Shown in pieces: positions 1 through 6,721 of a DNA stretch of 10,519 nucleotides (the first letter of the stretch is position 1; each line of letters opens with the position of its first letter). Below the pieces are notes generated by a model. The model was not told the DNA's origin, did not search any database, and worked only from the letters and a program-made list of their open reading frames with translations. The translations under genes were made by a program, and so were the position numbers. The stretch is from CAZCPB01 sp964500365. Its GTDB lineage: Bacteria > Planctomycetota > Phycisphaerae > Phycisphaerales > UBA1924. Location: assembly GCA_964500365.1 (NCBI GenBank), contig CAZCPB010000152.1:1-10519 (forward strand), given 5' to 3'.

Positions 1-377
1 CCGCCGACGAGATCGCCCAGCACGCCGACTTCTTCTCCTTCGGCACCAACGACCTGACGCAGATGACCTACGGCTTCTCGCGCGACGACATCGGCACGTT
101 CCTCCCCGACTACCTCAGCCGCGAGATCCTCCCCGGCGATCCGTTCGTGTCCCTCGACCAGGCCGGCGTGGGCAAGCTCGTCGAGATGGCAGTCGAGAAG
201 GGCCGTGCCGTCAAGGACGAACTCAAGGTCGGCATCTGCGGCGAGCACGGCGGCGACCCGAAGTCGGTCCACTTCTGCCACAAGATCGGGCTCGACTACG
301 TCTCGTGCTCGCCCTTCCGCGTGCCCATCGCTCGCCTGGCTGCGGCGCAGGCGGCGTTGATGGGCGCGAAGGACTGA
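1..377 (+). CDS. ppdK: Pyruvate, phosphate dikinase, C-terminal part (5' end outside window)
   Basis: This is the last 124 codons of a PPDK, read in the frame starting at base 3 and ending at TGA 375-377. The enzyme interconverts ATP, pyruvate and phosphate with AMP, phosphoenolpyruvate and pyrophosphate in the cytoplasm. The visible part is the end of the TIM-barrel PEP/pyruvate-binding domain. It contains the family block FFSFGTNDLTQMTYGFSRDD and then GICGEHGGDP, whose Cys codon (237-239) corresponds to the catalytic cysteine of the PEP-utilising enzyme family. The tail SCSPFRVPIARLAAAQAAL is typical of PPDK. Enzyme I and PEP synthase share parts of this fold, but the exact wording around GTNDLTQMT and GFSRDD favours PPDK. 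The frame is intact to the stop. A long hairpin repeat begins 17 nt after the stop. Confidence 0.95.
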   Translation, partial: ADEIAQHADFFSFGTNDLTQMTYGFSRDDIGTFLPDYLSREILPGDPFVSLDQAGVGKLVEMAVEKGRAVKDELKVGICGEHGGDPKSVHFCHKIGLDYVSCSPFRVPIARLAAAQAALMGAKD

Positions 378-393
378 GCGACGCCGCGGGAAT

Positions 394-481
394 CAGTGGA
401 CAGTGGAAAGTTGACAGTGGACATGGAGCACTGGGCGGCATCGATTCCGGCTGTCCATTGTCCAGTGTCAACTGTCCACTG
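394..481. repeat. Inverted repeat built of degenerate heptamers (TGGACAG type)
   Basis: The left arm reads as consecutive 7-bp units TGGACAG, TGGAAAG, TTGACAG and TGGACAT (397-424). The right arm (451-481) carries the same unit type in reverse: CTGTCCA, TTGTCCA, GTGTCAA, CTGTCCA. Bases 394-404 pair perfectly with 471-481 (11 bp). After a looped-out heptamer in the left arm, 411-416 pairs with 466-471 (sharing base 471) and 418-423 with 459-464. The result is a large imperfect stem with an apex near 425-450. It lies just after the ppdK stop and could protect or end that transcript, but no T-tract follows. It resembles short tandem heptamer repeats known from cyanobacteria (STRR) in kind, not in sequence. 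Its role is unknown. Confidence 0.75.
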
Positions 482-506
482 TGGCTTTGTTGCGTGCCCC
501 GCGCGG

Positions 507-512
507 TACACT
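507..512 (+). promoter_or_regulatory. Possible -10 hexamer of the decayed gene
   Basis: TACACT fits the TAnnnT form of a -10 element and lies 6 nt before the GTG at 519. No Shine-Dalgarno sequence stands in front of that codon. The spacing matches leaderless starts, where transcription begins at the initiation codon. No convincing -35 element is visible. This is weak alone and gains weight only from the similar layout at 1000, 9180 and 9231. Confidence 0.25.
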
Positions 513-518
513 CGCGCC

Positions 519-986
519 GTGACCGGGCCGCGAAGGGAGCGACGCGCGAGGCGAACACTCCGCAAGGTTTTGAAGCGGGGCAGGGCGACGACGTTCGCGC
601 TGATCCTGATGGTGTGGATCGGGAGCGGTGGGTTCTATGCTCGTCTCACGATTTTGGAAGGCTGGTCCGTCGCCGTGGGCCGCGGAGTGGTGGGGGTGTT
701 CGGATGGAGCTTCGGGACGCGTGCAAGGGATTCGGGCCCACCGACGTGGGAGCGCGTCCCTTCTCGATGCTTTCGACGTTTACGCTCGGAACGTCGGCGA
801 ATGGGCGGGAGTGCTCCTTCGCGCTCTGGTTGCCCGCGCTCATCGTGCTGGCGGTGACGATCCCCGCCTCGCACGCCGACGCCATCGCCCGCCGCCGCGC
901 CCGCGGGTCTTCCCTCAAAGCGGGCCTGCCGAGAGTGCGGGGCGATTCACCCCGCTTGCAGCGACGTACTCGGATTCGATCGGTGA
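519..986 (+). pseudogene. Frameshifted remnant of a small membrane protein with zinc-ribbon end
   Basis: The frame from GTG 519 gives a basic start and a hydrophobic stretch (LKRGRATTFALILMVWIGSG), then FYARLTILEGWSVAVGRGVV, and becomes Arg/Ser-rich nonsense before a TGA at 855-857. Frame 2 of the same region then supplies a second hydrophobic stretch and basic turn (SFALWLPALIVLAVTIPASH, then ADAIARRRARG). Back in the first frame, 927-986 encodes CRECGAIHPAC and a short tail ending at TGA 984-986. Read across two frame changes this follows a common planctomycete layout: N-terminal TM helix, variable domain, second TM helix, Arg-rich stretch, CxxC zinc ribbon. The expected first CxxC pair is not readable. 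The remnant reading is an inference; the alternative is non-coding sequence with chance resemblance. Confidence 0.4.
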
Positions 987-996
987 TGGGACCTTT

Positions 997-1005
997 TGAT
1001 AAAAT
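997..1005 (+). promoter_or_regulatory. Extended -10 promoter element before the NucS-like gene
   Basis: TGATAAAAT matches the extended -10 form TGnTAnnAT, with hexamer TAAAAT at 1000-1005, one base from TATAAT. It stands out in GC-rich DNA. The hexamer ends 6 nt before the ATG at 1012, so transcription would begin at or next to the start codon. No Shine-Dalgarno sequence lies at normal distance. No good -35 was found, as is common with extended -10 promoters. Confidence 0.5.
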
Positions 1006-1011
1006 GCGCTG

Positions 1012-2130
1012 ATGCCCGTCTACCGCATCTCCCCCAACAGCATCGAAGCGCTCAGTGAGACCACGTTTTCTGATCGCGGGATTCGCGAACGAGCCGACCT
1101 GCAGCGCCTCCTGCGCGCCAACATCGGCGTGGTTGCGCCGGACGTGCTCGTGATCGCCGAGGAATTTGCCGAGTGGGACGACTCGAAGCGCCGCATCGAC
1201 CTGCTCGCCGTCGATGATCGCGCCAATCTCGTCGTGATCGAGCTGAAGCGCGAGGACGACGGGCACATGGAACTGCAGGCGATCCGGTACGCCGCGATGG
1301 TTTCGGGAATGACGTTTGCCCGCGCAGCGGAGGTGTACCAATCGTTCCTCGACCGTGGCGCGCCCGGCCAGAACGCCCGCGCCAAACTTCTCGAGTTCCT
1401 GCGATGGGAAGAGGCGCACGAGGACGACTTTGCCTCGGATGTTCGCATCGTCCTCGTTTCGCCCCACTTCTCGAAAGAGCTGACCACCGCCGTGCTGTGG
1501 CTCAATGAGCGCGACCTCGACATCCGCTGCGTGCGCCTGAAGCCTTACGCCAACGGCGAGCAGACGATCGTGGACGTGCAACAGGTCGTGCCTCTGCCCG
1601 AGGCCGAGGAGTACACGGTTCAGATCAAGAGCAAGGCACAGGCGCAACGCACAGAGAAGGCCGAGCGCCACGGCGAGCGCCGTGCGTTCTGGACGGCGGC
1701 GCTTCCTGTGGTGGCGGCCATTTGCCCGCGTTGGAAGACCATTTCTCCGGGCGATGACGGATGGCTCAACGTGTCGTCCGGCAAGTCCGGCATCGCTTTT
1801 CAACTCTGGTCGTGGACGGATTCATGTGGCAGCCAACTGTACATCGACGGAGGCCCTTCCAGACCGCTCTGGGCGAAGGCAGTGTTCGACGTTCTGCACG
1901 CATCGAAGTCCGATATCGAACGCGCGATCGGCGGTACGATGAAGTGGCACAGGCTAGACGATAAGCGTGCTTCAGTGATCTCTGCCGAAACTATCACCGG
2001 CGGCTACCGCTCCCCGCGTTCTGACTGGCCCACAATCCATTCCGCACTCGCCGACGAGATGCGCCGATTCGAAAACACGATGCTGCCGCTTCTCGAGGCC
2101 GCCGTTGCCAGGGCCGGTGCAACTTCGTGA
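1012..2130 (+). CDS. NucS-like (DUF91) nuclease with C-terminal DUF4268-like domain
   Basis: This is a 372-residue cytoplasmic protein. Residues about 1-110 form a PD-(D/E)xK nuclease module like NucS/DUF91. It has Glu50/Glu51, then RRIDLLAVDDRANLVVIELK with Asp63, Glu77 and Lys79 as the probable metal and catalytic triad. The opening YRISPNSIEALSETTFSDRGI is typical of these proteins. After a charged linker (about 205-225), residues about 226-365 look like a DUF4268 domain: an aromatic/Trp-rich middle, IERAIGGTMKWHRLDDKRAS, and a C-terminal helix. This pairing is known in proteins annotated only as DUF4268-containing; substrate and role are uncertain, with DNA repair or defence both possible. 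The ATG at 1012 is preferred because an extended -10 sits just before it. The gene stands alone and is flanked upstream by a decayed gene. Its codon use looks less GC-extreme than its neighbours, which may indicate transfer. Confidence 0.8.
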   Translation: MPVYRISPNSIEALSETTFSDRGIRERADLQRLLRANIGVVAPDVLVIAEEFAEWDDSKRRIDLLAVDDRANLVVIELKREDDGHMELQAIRYAAMVSGMTFARAAEVYQSFLDRGAPGQNARAKLLEFLRWEEAHEDDFASDVRIVLVSPHFSKELTTAVLWLNERDLDIRCVRLKPYANGEQTIVDVQQVVPLPEAEEYTVQIKSKAQAQRTEKAERHGERRAFWTAALPVVAAICPRWKTISPGDDGWLNVSSGKSGIAFQLWSWTDSCGSQLYIDGGPSRPLWAKAVFDVLHASKSDIERAIGGTMKWHRLDDKRASVISAETITGGYRSPRSDWPTIHSALADEMRRFENTMLPLLEAAVARAGATS

Positions 2131-2206
2131 ATGCGCCGCGACAGGCACGACAAGTCCGAACCATGCTCCGCAAGGCGTTCAGCTGGGGTCGGAGTTGCGC
2201 TGCGCT

Positions 2207-3358
2207 TCACACCACCACCAGCGGGTCCCGATCCTCTCGCGCCATCACCACGGTCACCCCGGTGAGCATCCCGCGCAGACGCTCCGCCAGGCGCGCCAGG
2301 TACCCCCGCTCCGTGTTCGTGTGCCCCGCCAGGATCACCGACACCCCACCGTGCAGCGCCTCCAGCACGTCGTGGTGCTTCATCTCGCCCGTGATGAAGA
2401 CCTCGCACTTCTCGTCGCGCGCGAGCGAGAGCATCGAGCCCCCCGCGCCCGGCACCACGCCGACCGTCGTCACCGGCGCATCGAGCCCGCCGCCCGGCGC
2501 GGCGCTGGCGACCTGCACCCGCGCGTGCCCGAGGTGGCTCTTCAATCGGCGCGCCAACTCCGTCAGCGTTGCGGGACGGTCGAGCGTGAGGCGCCGGCCC
2601 ATCCCCGCGCCACGCCGCGGCTGGGGAACAAGCTCGTACACGTCGATTGCCGGCTCTTCGTACGGGTGGAACCCGCGCAGCGTCTCGAGCGCGAGCGCCA
2701 GGGCCCGCTTCGAGCAGACCATCTCGAGGCGGACCTCCGCGGCCTTTTCGAGCCTGCCGCGCTCGCCCACTACCGGGTTCGAGCCCTCGCCGCCCAGGAA
2801 CGTGCCCGTGCCTTCGATGCCGAAGGAGCAGACCGTGTACGCCCCGATGATGCCCGCCCCGGCGCTGGCCAGAGCGCCGCGCAGCTTGTCCACCTCGGCC
2901 GGGGGCACGAACGTCACGATCTTCACTTCCTGCGTCATCGGGCGCGACGACGCCGGCGACAACGCGCGGCAGTCTCCCGCGGACTTGCCGTCGCTGCCCC
3001 CCGAGACTCCCTCGCAGAGCCAGTCCGTCAGACCGCCCCTCGCCGCGTCGAGCGCGGTGTGCGGGCAGTAGACGGCCATCCCCGCCTCGACGGCACGGAG
3101 CAGGATGCGCCCGCGGGCGGTCGCCGCGGTGAATCGCTCGATCGGCTCCCAGATCGGCGGGTGATAGGCGACGATGGCCGAGGCTTTCATCGCCGCGGCC
3201 TCGGCCAGCACGTGCTCGGTGAGGTCGATCGTGAGCACCACCGGCCCGACCAGCGGCCGTTCCTCGTCACCAACGAGCAGCCCCACGCGGTCCCACGGCT
3301 CGGCCTGCGAGAGCGGCGCGATCGACTCCATGGCTCGCACCAGATCCTGGACCTTCAT
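2207..3358 (-). CDS. Nif3/YqfO-family dinuclear metal-centre protein (NIF3L1-like)
   Basis: This 383-residue protein has the Nif3 fold split by an insert. The N-terminal half (about 1-120) carries EPWDRVGLLVGD, AYHPPIWEP with His66, and CPHTALDA with Asp104. Residues about 144-246 are the CutA/PII-like insert seen in YqfO-type members, ending in GFHPYEEPAIDVYEL. The C-terminal half has TGEMKHHDVLEA and AGHTNTERG, with His346 and Glu350. His66, Asp104, His346 and Glu350 match known metal ligands of the family. The first His of the usual bacterial HH pair is Tyr65, as in eukaryotic NIF3L1, and the ending AREDRDPLVVV also resembles those proteins. Related bacterial proteins are often labelled GTP cyclohydrolase I type 2, but the activity is not settled. 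The start has GGAGGG about 5 nt upstream. It follows the FMN reductase by 49 nt and is probably co-transcribed. Confidence 0.92.
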   Translation of the reverse strand: MKVQDLVRAMESIAPLSQAEPWDRVGLLVGDEERPLVGPVVLTIDLTEHVLAEAAAMKASAIVAYHPPIWEPIERFTAATARGRILLRAVEAGMAVYCPHTALDAARGGLTDWLCEGVSGGSDGKSAGDCRALSPASSRPMTQEVKIVTFVPPAEVDKLRGALASAGAGIIGAYTVCSFGIEGTGTFLGGEGSNPVVGERGRLEKAAEVRLEMVCSKRALALALETLRGFHPYEEPAIDVYELVPQPRRGAGMGRRLTLDRPATLTELARRLKSHLGHARVQVASAAPGGGLDAPVTTVGVVPGAGGSMLSLARDEKCEVFITGEMKHHDVLEALHGGVSVILAGHTNTERGYLARLAERLRGMLTGVTVVMAREDRDPLVVV

Positions 3359-3379
3359 TCATCCCTCCGCAAAGTCGTC

Positions 3380-3397
3380 TCCATCACCTCCATCACC
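3380..3397. repeat. Two tandem 9-bp units between two minus-strand genes
   Basis: TCCATCACC occurs twice head to tail (3380-3388 and 3389-3397). On the transcribed strand this reads GGTGATGGA twice, followed by further G-rich sequence towards the FMN reductase stop. It fills much of the 49-nt spacer between the reductase and Nif3-like genes. The G-rich strand contains an extra GGAGG at the unit junction, but it lies about 28 nt before the Nif3-like start and is unlikely to be its ribosome site. It may be simple slippage sequence. Confidence 0.6.
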
Positions 3398-3407
3398 CAC
3401 TCACTCC

Positions 3408-4001
3408 TCACCCTCTCAGCTTCCCCACCACCTCAGCCACCCGTGCCCCGATCTTCTCCACGCTCTCGCGCTGCTTCGCGTCCTTCAGCGTGCCGGAATC
3501 GTCGAACGCCTCCGCCGCCTTCACGATCGCCACCTGCTCGGGAAGCACGATGACCTGGATGTTGCCGAGGATCGACCGCACCGTGACGAGCCCGCGCAGA
3601 CCGCCGAGCGCGCCCGGCGAAGCCGACATCAGCCCCGCGACCTTGCCCGCGAACGCCTCGAGCGGCTTTTCGTCGGTGCCGTCGCTTTTCTTGCACGGGC
3701 GGCTGGCCCAGTCGATCGCGTTCTTGAGCGCTGCGCTGATCGAGCTGTTGTATTCGGGGCACGAGATCAGGAACCCCTGGTGCGCGTACATGAGCTCCTT
3801 GAGCTTGCGCGCGTTGGGGTGCAGGCCGTCGCGGGCTTCGATGTCCTCGTCGAACACCGGCATGGGCAGATCGCGGAGGTCGAGGTACGTGACCTCGGCG
3901 CCGGCGCGCTTCGCGCCCTCCGCGGCAACCTTCACGAGCTTCTTGTTCAACGAGCCGGCGCGGAGGCTGCCGGCGAAGGCGAGAATCTTCGGTGACGCCA
4001 T
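3408..4001 (-). CDS. NADPH-dependent FMN reductase (flavodoxin-like quinone/azo-reductase)
   Basis: This 197-residue single-domain flavoprotein has the usual family length. The phosphate-binding loop of FMN is the segment GSLRAGSLNKKL (residues 11-22). SCPEYNSSISAALKNAIDWA (residues 80-99) is the second signature, holding the isoalloxazine ring and leading into the NAD(P)H-binding side. Members move electrons from NAD(P)H to FMN, quinones, azo dyes or metal oxyanions such as chromate; the physiological substrate cannot be read from sequence. It is cytoplasmic, with no signal peptide or membrane segment. GGAGGG lies about 5 nt before the ATG, supporting this start. It is the first gene of a probable two-gene unit with the Nif3-like gene and is divergent from the secreted metallopeptidase gene at 4174. 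Confidence 0.93.
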   Translation of the reverse strand: MASPKILAFAGSLRAGSLNKKLVKVAAEGAKRAGAEVTYLDLRDLPMPVFDEDIEARDGLHPNARKLKELMYAHQGFLISCPEYNSSISAALKNAIDWASRPCKKSDGTDEKPLEAFAGKVAGLMSASPGALGGLRGLVTVRSILGNIQVIVLPEQVAIVKAAEAFDDSGTLKDAKQRESVEKIGARVAEVVGKLRG

Positions 4002-4173
4002 GGATCCCTCCGAGTGGGGTGATTGCCCCTGCGCGGGGATGATAACGGGGCAAGGGCGTGCGAGAATCCGTTCGGAGTCCTTTGCCGCGCCTCCGGGGGC
4101 TTGTATTGTGGAGTCTCGGTCACTGGTTGTCTCTCCCGAGGAATGCGGGGCGGCGGCCGCCCAGGAGTCCTTC
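4002..4173. promoter_or_regulatory. Divergent intergenic region with possible promoters
   Basis: This 172-bp spacer must serve the FMN reductase (minus) and the metallopeptidase (plus). On the minus strand TATCAT (plus bases 4039-4044) is a plausible -10 about 37 nt before the reductase start. On the plus strand TATTGT (4104-4109) is a possible -10 about 64 nt before the GTG at 4174. No strong -35 is seen for either. A small GGGG/CCCC inverted repeat lies at 4016-4029. Both promoter calls are tentative. Confidence 0.3.
4163..4167 (+). promoter_or_regulatory. Ribosome binding site deciding the metallopeptidase start
   Basis: AGGAG ends 6 nt before a GTG at 4174. That GTG is followed by a short basic start and a hydrophobic stretch suited to a signal peptide. 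This fixes the start at 4174, although the frame stays open upstream to 3490, a stretch that runs antisense through the FMN reductase gene. Confidence 0.75.
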
Positions 4174-6714
4174 GTGATTCACTGCTTCACGCGAGCGTTG
4201 TCGTGCATCGGTTCCGGCGCGATCCTTCTGTCGAGCCCGGCCCTGGGGGGCGAGCCCGAACCAAAGTCGCACCTCGACCCCGCCCGTGTCTCGGTGCAGG
4301 TGCTCTCGTGGTCGCCGCCGGCCGAGGGCCCGTGGCACGCCGCGCTCGACCTCGGCGGCACACCGATCGTGCTCGAGCTGGCGCCGGCATCGGTGCGGAA
4401 AGAGACGTTCCAGCTCTTCGAGTCGCGCGAGGGCGGGCCGGTCGCGGTCGTGCCGCCGCCGGTCACGACGCACCGCGGCGGGATCGCGGGGGAGCCGTCT
4501 TCGCTTGCCGCGGCGTCGTTCGTGGCTGGCGGCGTGCGCGCCGTGATCTGCCCCGCCGACGGCTCGACGTGGTACATCCAGCCCCGGGGCGAGGTCTCGG
4601 CCGACGCGCGCCCCGGCGAGCACGTGGTCTACCCCGCGTCGGCGATCGGCGACAGCGGGCACTCGTGCGGCGGGGCGATCGCGCTGCCCGACGCGTGGGC
4701 CGGCGCGGCGCCCGCGGGCGGGTTCGGAGGGCGGTCGTTCTGCCTGCGCGAGGCCGACCTGGGCCTCGACCTCGACTACACGTACTACACGCACCACGGC
4801 TCGACTACCGCCGGCGCGCTGGCCGACGCCGAGAGCATCGTCAACGGCGTGAACGTGATCTACAACCGCGATGCCCTCGTGCAGTTCAAGATCGGCACGG
4901 CCTTCGTCCGCACCGACAGCTCGCTGTACAACTCCAGCGACATCGGGACGCTGCTGGGGATGCTGCAGTCGCAGTGGACGGGCCCGCACGCGGCGGTCGT
5001 GCGCGATGTGGCGCACCTGTTCACCGGCCAGCCGACCGGCGGGGTGATCGGGCTGGCGTGGGTCAACGTGGTCTGCAACTTCGGGTACCAGTACGCCGTG
5101 TCGAACGTGGACTTCACGGGCGACTACGGCGCCAAGGTCGGGCTGGTCTGCCACGAGATCGGGCACAACTTCGCCGCCGGGCACTGCGACGGCGCGCCCG
5201 ACTGCTCGATCATGTGCTCGGGGATCGGCGGGTGCGCGGGGAACCTCGCGGCGTTCAGCGAGACCTCGGTCGGCCCGATCCGCGGCGCGGCCGCCAGCAA
5301 CTGCCTGACCATCACCGGCCCCGCGTCCGCCCCCGGCGGTCCCGGCGCGATCGCCAACTCGTACACCCTCTCGAGCGGCAGCCCGGTGCGCCTGGATGTC
5401 ATGGGCAACGACCGCGATCCCAACTGCGATCCCATCTCGATCGCATCGTTCGACGGCACGACGTACGCCGGCGGCACGGTAGCGCTCTCGCCCGGCACGG
5501 GCCCGAACGGGCGCGACGAGCTTCTCTACACGCCCCGCGCGGGCGCCATCGGCTACGACACCTTCCTGTACACCATCAGCGACCCGGGCGGCGCCCAATC
5601 GACGGCGCGGGTCTACATCAGCAACCAGACGCCGCGCGCGGCGGACTCGGTCGGGCAGGTCGAGCCCGGGCTGGTCGCCTCGTACTACCGCGCGGGTGGC
5701 GGGTCGGCGCTGCCGGACTTCGGCACGCTCACGCCGTACAAGACCTCGACCGTTGCGAACCTCAACTACCCGCGGACGTTCAGCAACATCGCCGCGTCGG
5801 GACGCAACTCGAACATCGCGGCGGTCTTCACCGGCACGATCGACATTCCCGCCGACGACCTGTGGACGTTCTACACCAGCTCCGAAGACGGCTCGATGCT
5901 CTTCATCGACGGGCAGCGGATCGTGAGCAACGATTTCGTGCACGCGTCGATGGTCGAGGCCTCGGGCCAGGCGGCCCTTTCCGCCGGTCCGCACGAGTTC
6001 CGCGTGGAGTTCTTCTCGGGGTACTCGACCAACGGCGGGCTGATCGCGTCGTGGAAGCCCTCGGCGGGCGCCAAGCAGGTGATCCCGGCTTCGGCGCTGG
6101 CGCCGGGGCTGACCGCCGTGTACTCGGGGCTGCCCCCCGCGCTCTCGCAGCTCCCCGAATTCACGGGGCGGACGCCGTACCTGACGTCGGTCGTGGCCGA
6201 GCTCAACCAGCCCTCGACGGGCGGCGACTTCATGGACAGCCAGCGCGCGGACGAAGTCCTCGCGGCCTTTGACGGGTACTTCGTCGCCCCCTCGGACGGC
6301 GCGTACACGTTCTTCTGCGAGTCCGACGACGGCTCGCGCCTGTTCATCGGCGACAGCACGGTGGTCAACAACGACGGCCTCCACGGGATGTACGAGGTGG
6401 GCTCGGCCGTCACGCTGCTGGCCGGGCACCACCGCCTCCGCATCGAGTTCTTCGAGAACGGAGGGGGTGCGGGCCTGATCGCGCGGGTGCAGGGGCCGGG
6501 GATCGCCAAGCAGGTGATCCCGGCGTCGATGCTCGTGCACGACTCCGCGTGCCCCTCGGACTACAACGAAGACGGCTTCGTCACCGGCGAGGACTTCGAC
6601 GGGTTCGTCGAGGCGTTCGTCGCGGGCGAGGCCTCGTCGGACTTCAACGGGGACGGCTTCGTCAACGGCGAGGACTTCGACGAGTTCGCGGCGGCGTTCG
6701 TGAGTGGATGCTGA
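4174..6714 (+). CDS. Secreted metzincin (reprolysin-like) peptidase with Ig-like, two PA14 and dockerin-like domains
   Basis: The protein has 846 residues from GTG 4174. Residues 1-7 are the basic start, about 8-26 the hydrophobic signal peptide (ALSCIGSGAILLSS then PALGG). A propeptide-like region follows to about 190. The peptidase domain (about 195-380) has HEIGHNFAAGH with zinc ligands His327, His331 and His337, catalytic Glu328, and a Met-turn at Met347 in CSIMCSG. This is the M12B-like metzincin order, with Ala334 where the family usually has Gly. Residues about 393-483 are a cadherin/Ig-like repeat (VMGNDRDPNCD to YTISDPGG). Two PA14 domains follow (about 497-642 and 644-787), often glycan-binding, each ending AKQVIPAS. 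Residues 793-846 carry two EF-hand dockerin-like loops, D796/N798/D800/D807 and D823/N825/D827/D834. The likely role is an exported peptidase acting on surface or environmental glycoprotein; the target is unknown. Confidence 0.93.
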   Translation: MIHCFTRALSCIGSGAILLSSPALGGEPEPKSHLDPARVSVQVLSWSPPAEGPWHAALDLGGTPIVLELAPASVRKETFQLFESREGGPVAVVPPPVTTHRGGIAGEPSSLAAASFVAGGVRAVICPADGSTWYIQPRGEVSADARPGEHVVYPASAIGDSGHSCGGAIALPDAWAGAAPAGGFGGRSFCLREADLGLDLDYTYYTHHGSTTAGALADAESIVNGVNVIYNRDALVQFKIGTAFVRTDSSLYNSSDIGTLLGMLQSQWTGPHAAVVRDVAHLFTGQPTGGVIGLAWVNVVCNFGYQYAVSNVDFTGDYGAKVGLVCHEIGHNFAAGHCDGAPDCSIMCSGIGGCAGNLAAFSETSVGPIRGAAASNCLTITGPASAPGGPGAIANSYTLSSGSPVRLDVMGNDRDPNCDPISIASFDGTTYAGGTVALSPGTGPNGRDELLYTPRAGAIGYDTFLYTISDPGGAQSTARVYISNQTPRAADSVGQVEPGLVASYYRAGGGSALPDFGTLTPYKTSTVANLNYPRTFSNIAASGRNSNIAAVFTGTIDIPADDLWTFYTSSEDGSMLFIDGQRIVSNDFVHASMVEASGQAALSAGPHEFRVEFFSGYSTNGGLIASWKPSAGAKQVIPASALAPGLTAVYSGLPPALSQLPEFTGRTPYLTSVVAELNQPSTGGDFMDSQRADEVLAAFDGYFVAPSDGAYTFFCESDDGSRLFIGDSTVVNNDGLHGMYEVGSAVTLLAGHHRLRIEFFENGGGAGLIARVQGPGIAKQVIPASMLVHDSACPSDYNEDGFVTGEDFDGFVEAFVAGEASSDFNGDGFVNGEDFDEFAAAFVSGC
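6571..6681 (+). repeat. Direct 30-bp repeat encoding the two dockerin-like loops
   Basis: Bases 6571-6600 and 6652-6681 are the same 30-bp sequence with a single difference, giving Thr in the first copy and Asn in the second. The period is 81 bp (27 residues). It encodes DGF-V-T/N-G-E-D-F-D of the calcium loops. Such close DNA identity suggests recent duplication or gene conversion of the half-domain, helped by strong codon bias. Confidence 0.75.
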
Positions 6715-6721
6715 GGCTCGG

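Noticed and set aside
394..481. Heptamer arrays considered as a CRISPR array or an intrinsic terminator.
   Set aside because: Units are 7 bp with no spacers and no cas genes nearby, and no T-tract follows the stem.
646..1803. A 385-codon minus-strand frame across the decayed gene and the nuclease gene.
   Set aside because: It spans a junction between unrelated genes and has Arg/His-rich shadow composition; the plus strand has the nuclease motifs.
2131..2206. Gap between the convergent nuclease and Nif3-like genes, searched for a terminator.
   Set aside because: No stable stem with a T-tract could be seen on either strand.
2105..3553. A 482-codon plus-strand open frame over the Nif3-like gene.
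   Set aside because: It is antisense to a clear Nif3/YqfO protein, Arg-rich, and has no motif.
3490..4173. Upstream extension of the metallopeptidase frame.
   Set aside because: It runs antisense through the FMN reductase, while GTG 4174 has a ribosome site and starts a signal peptide.
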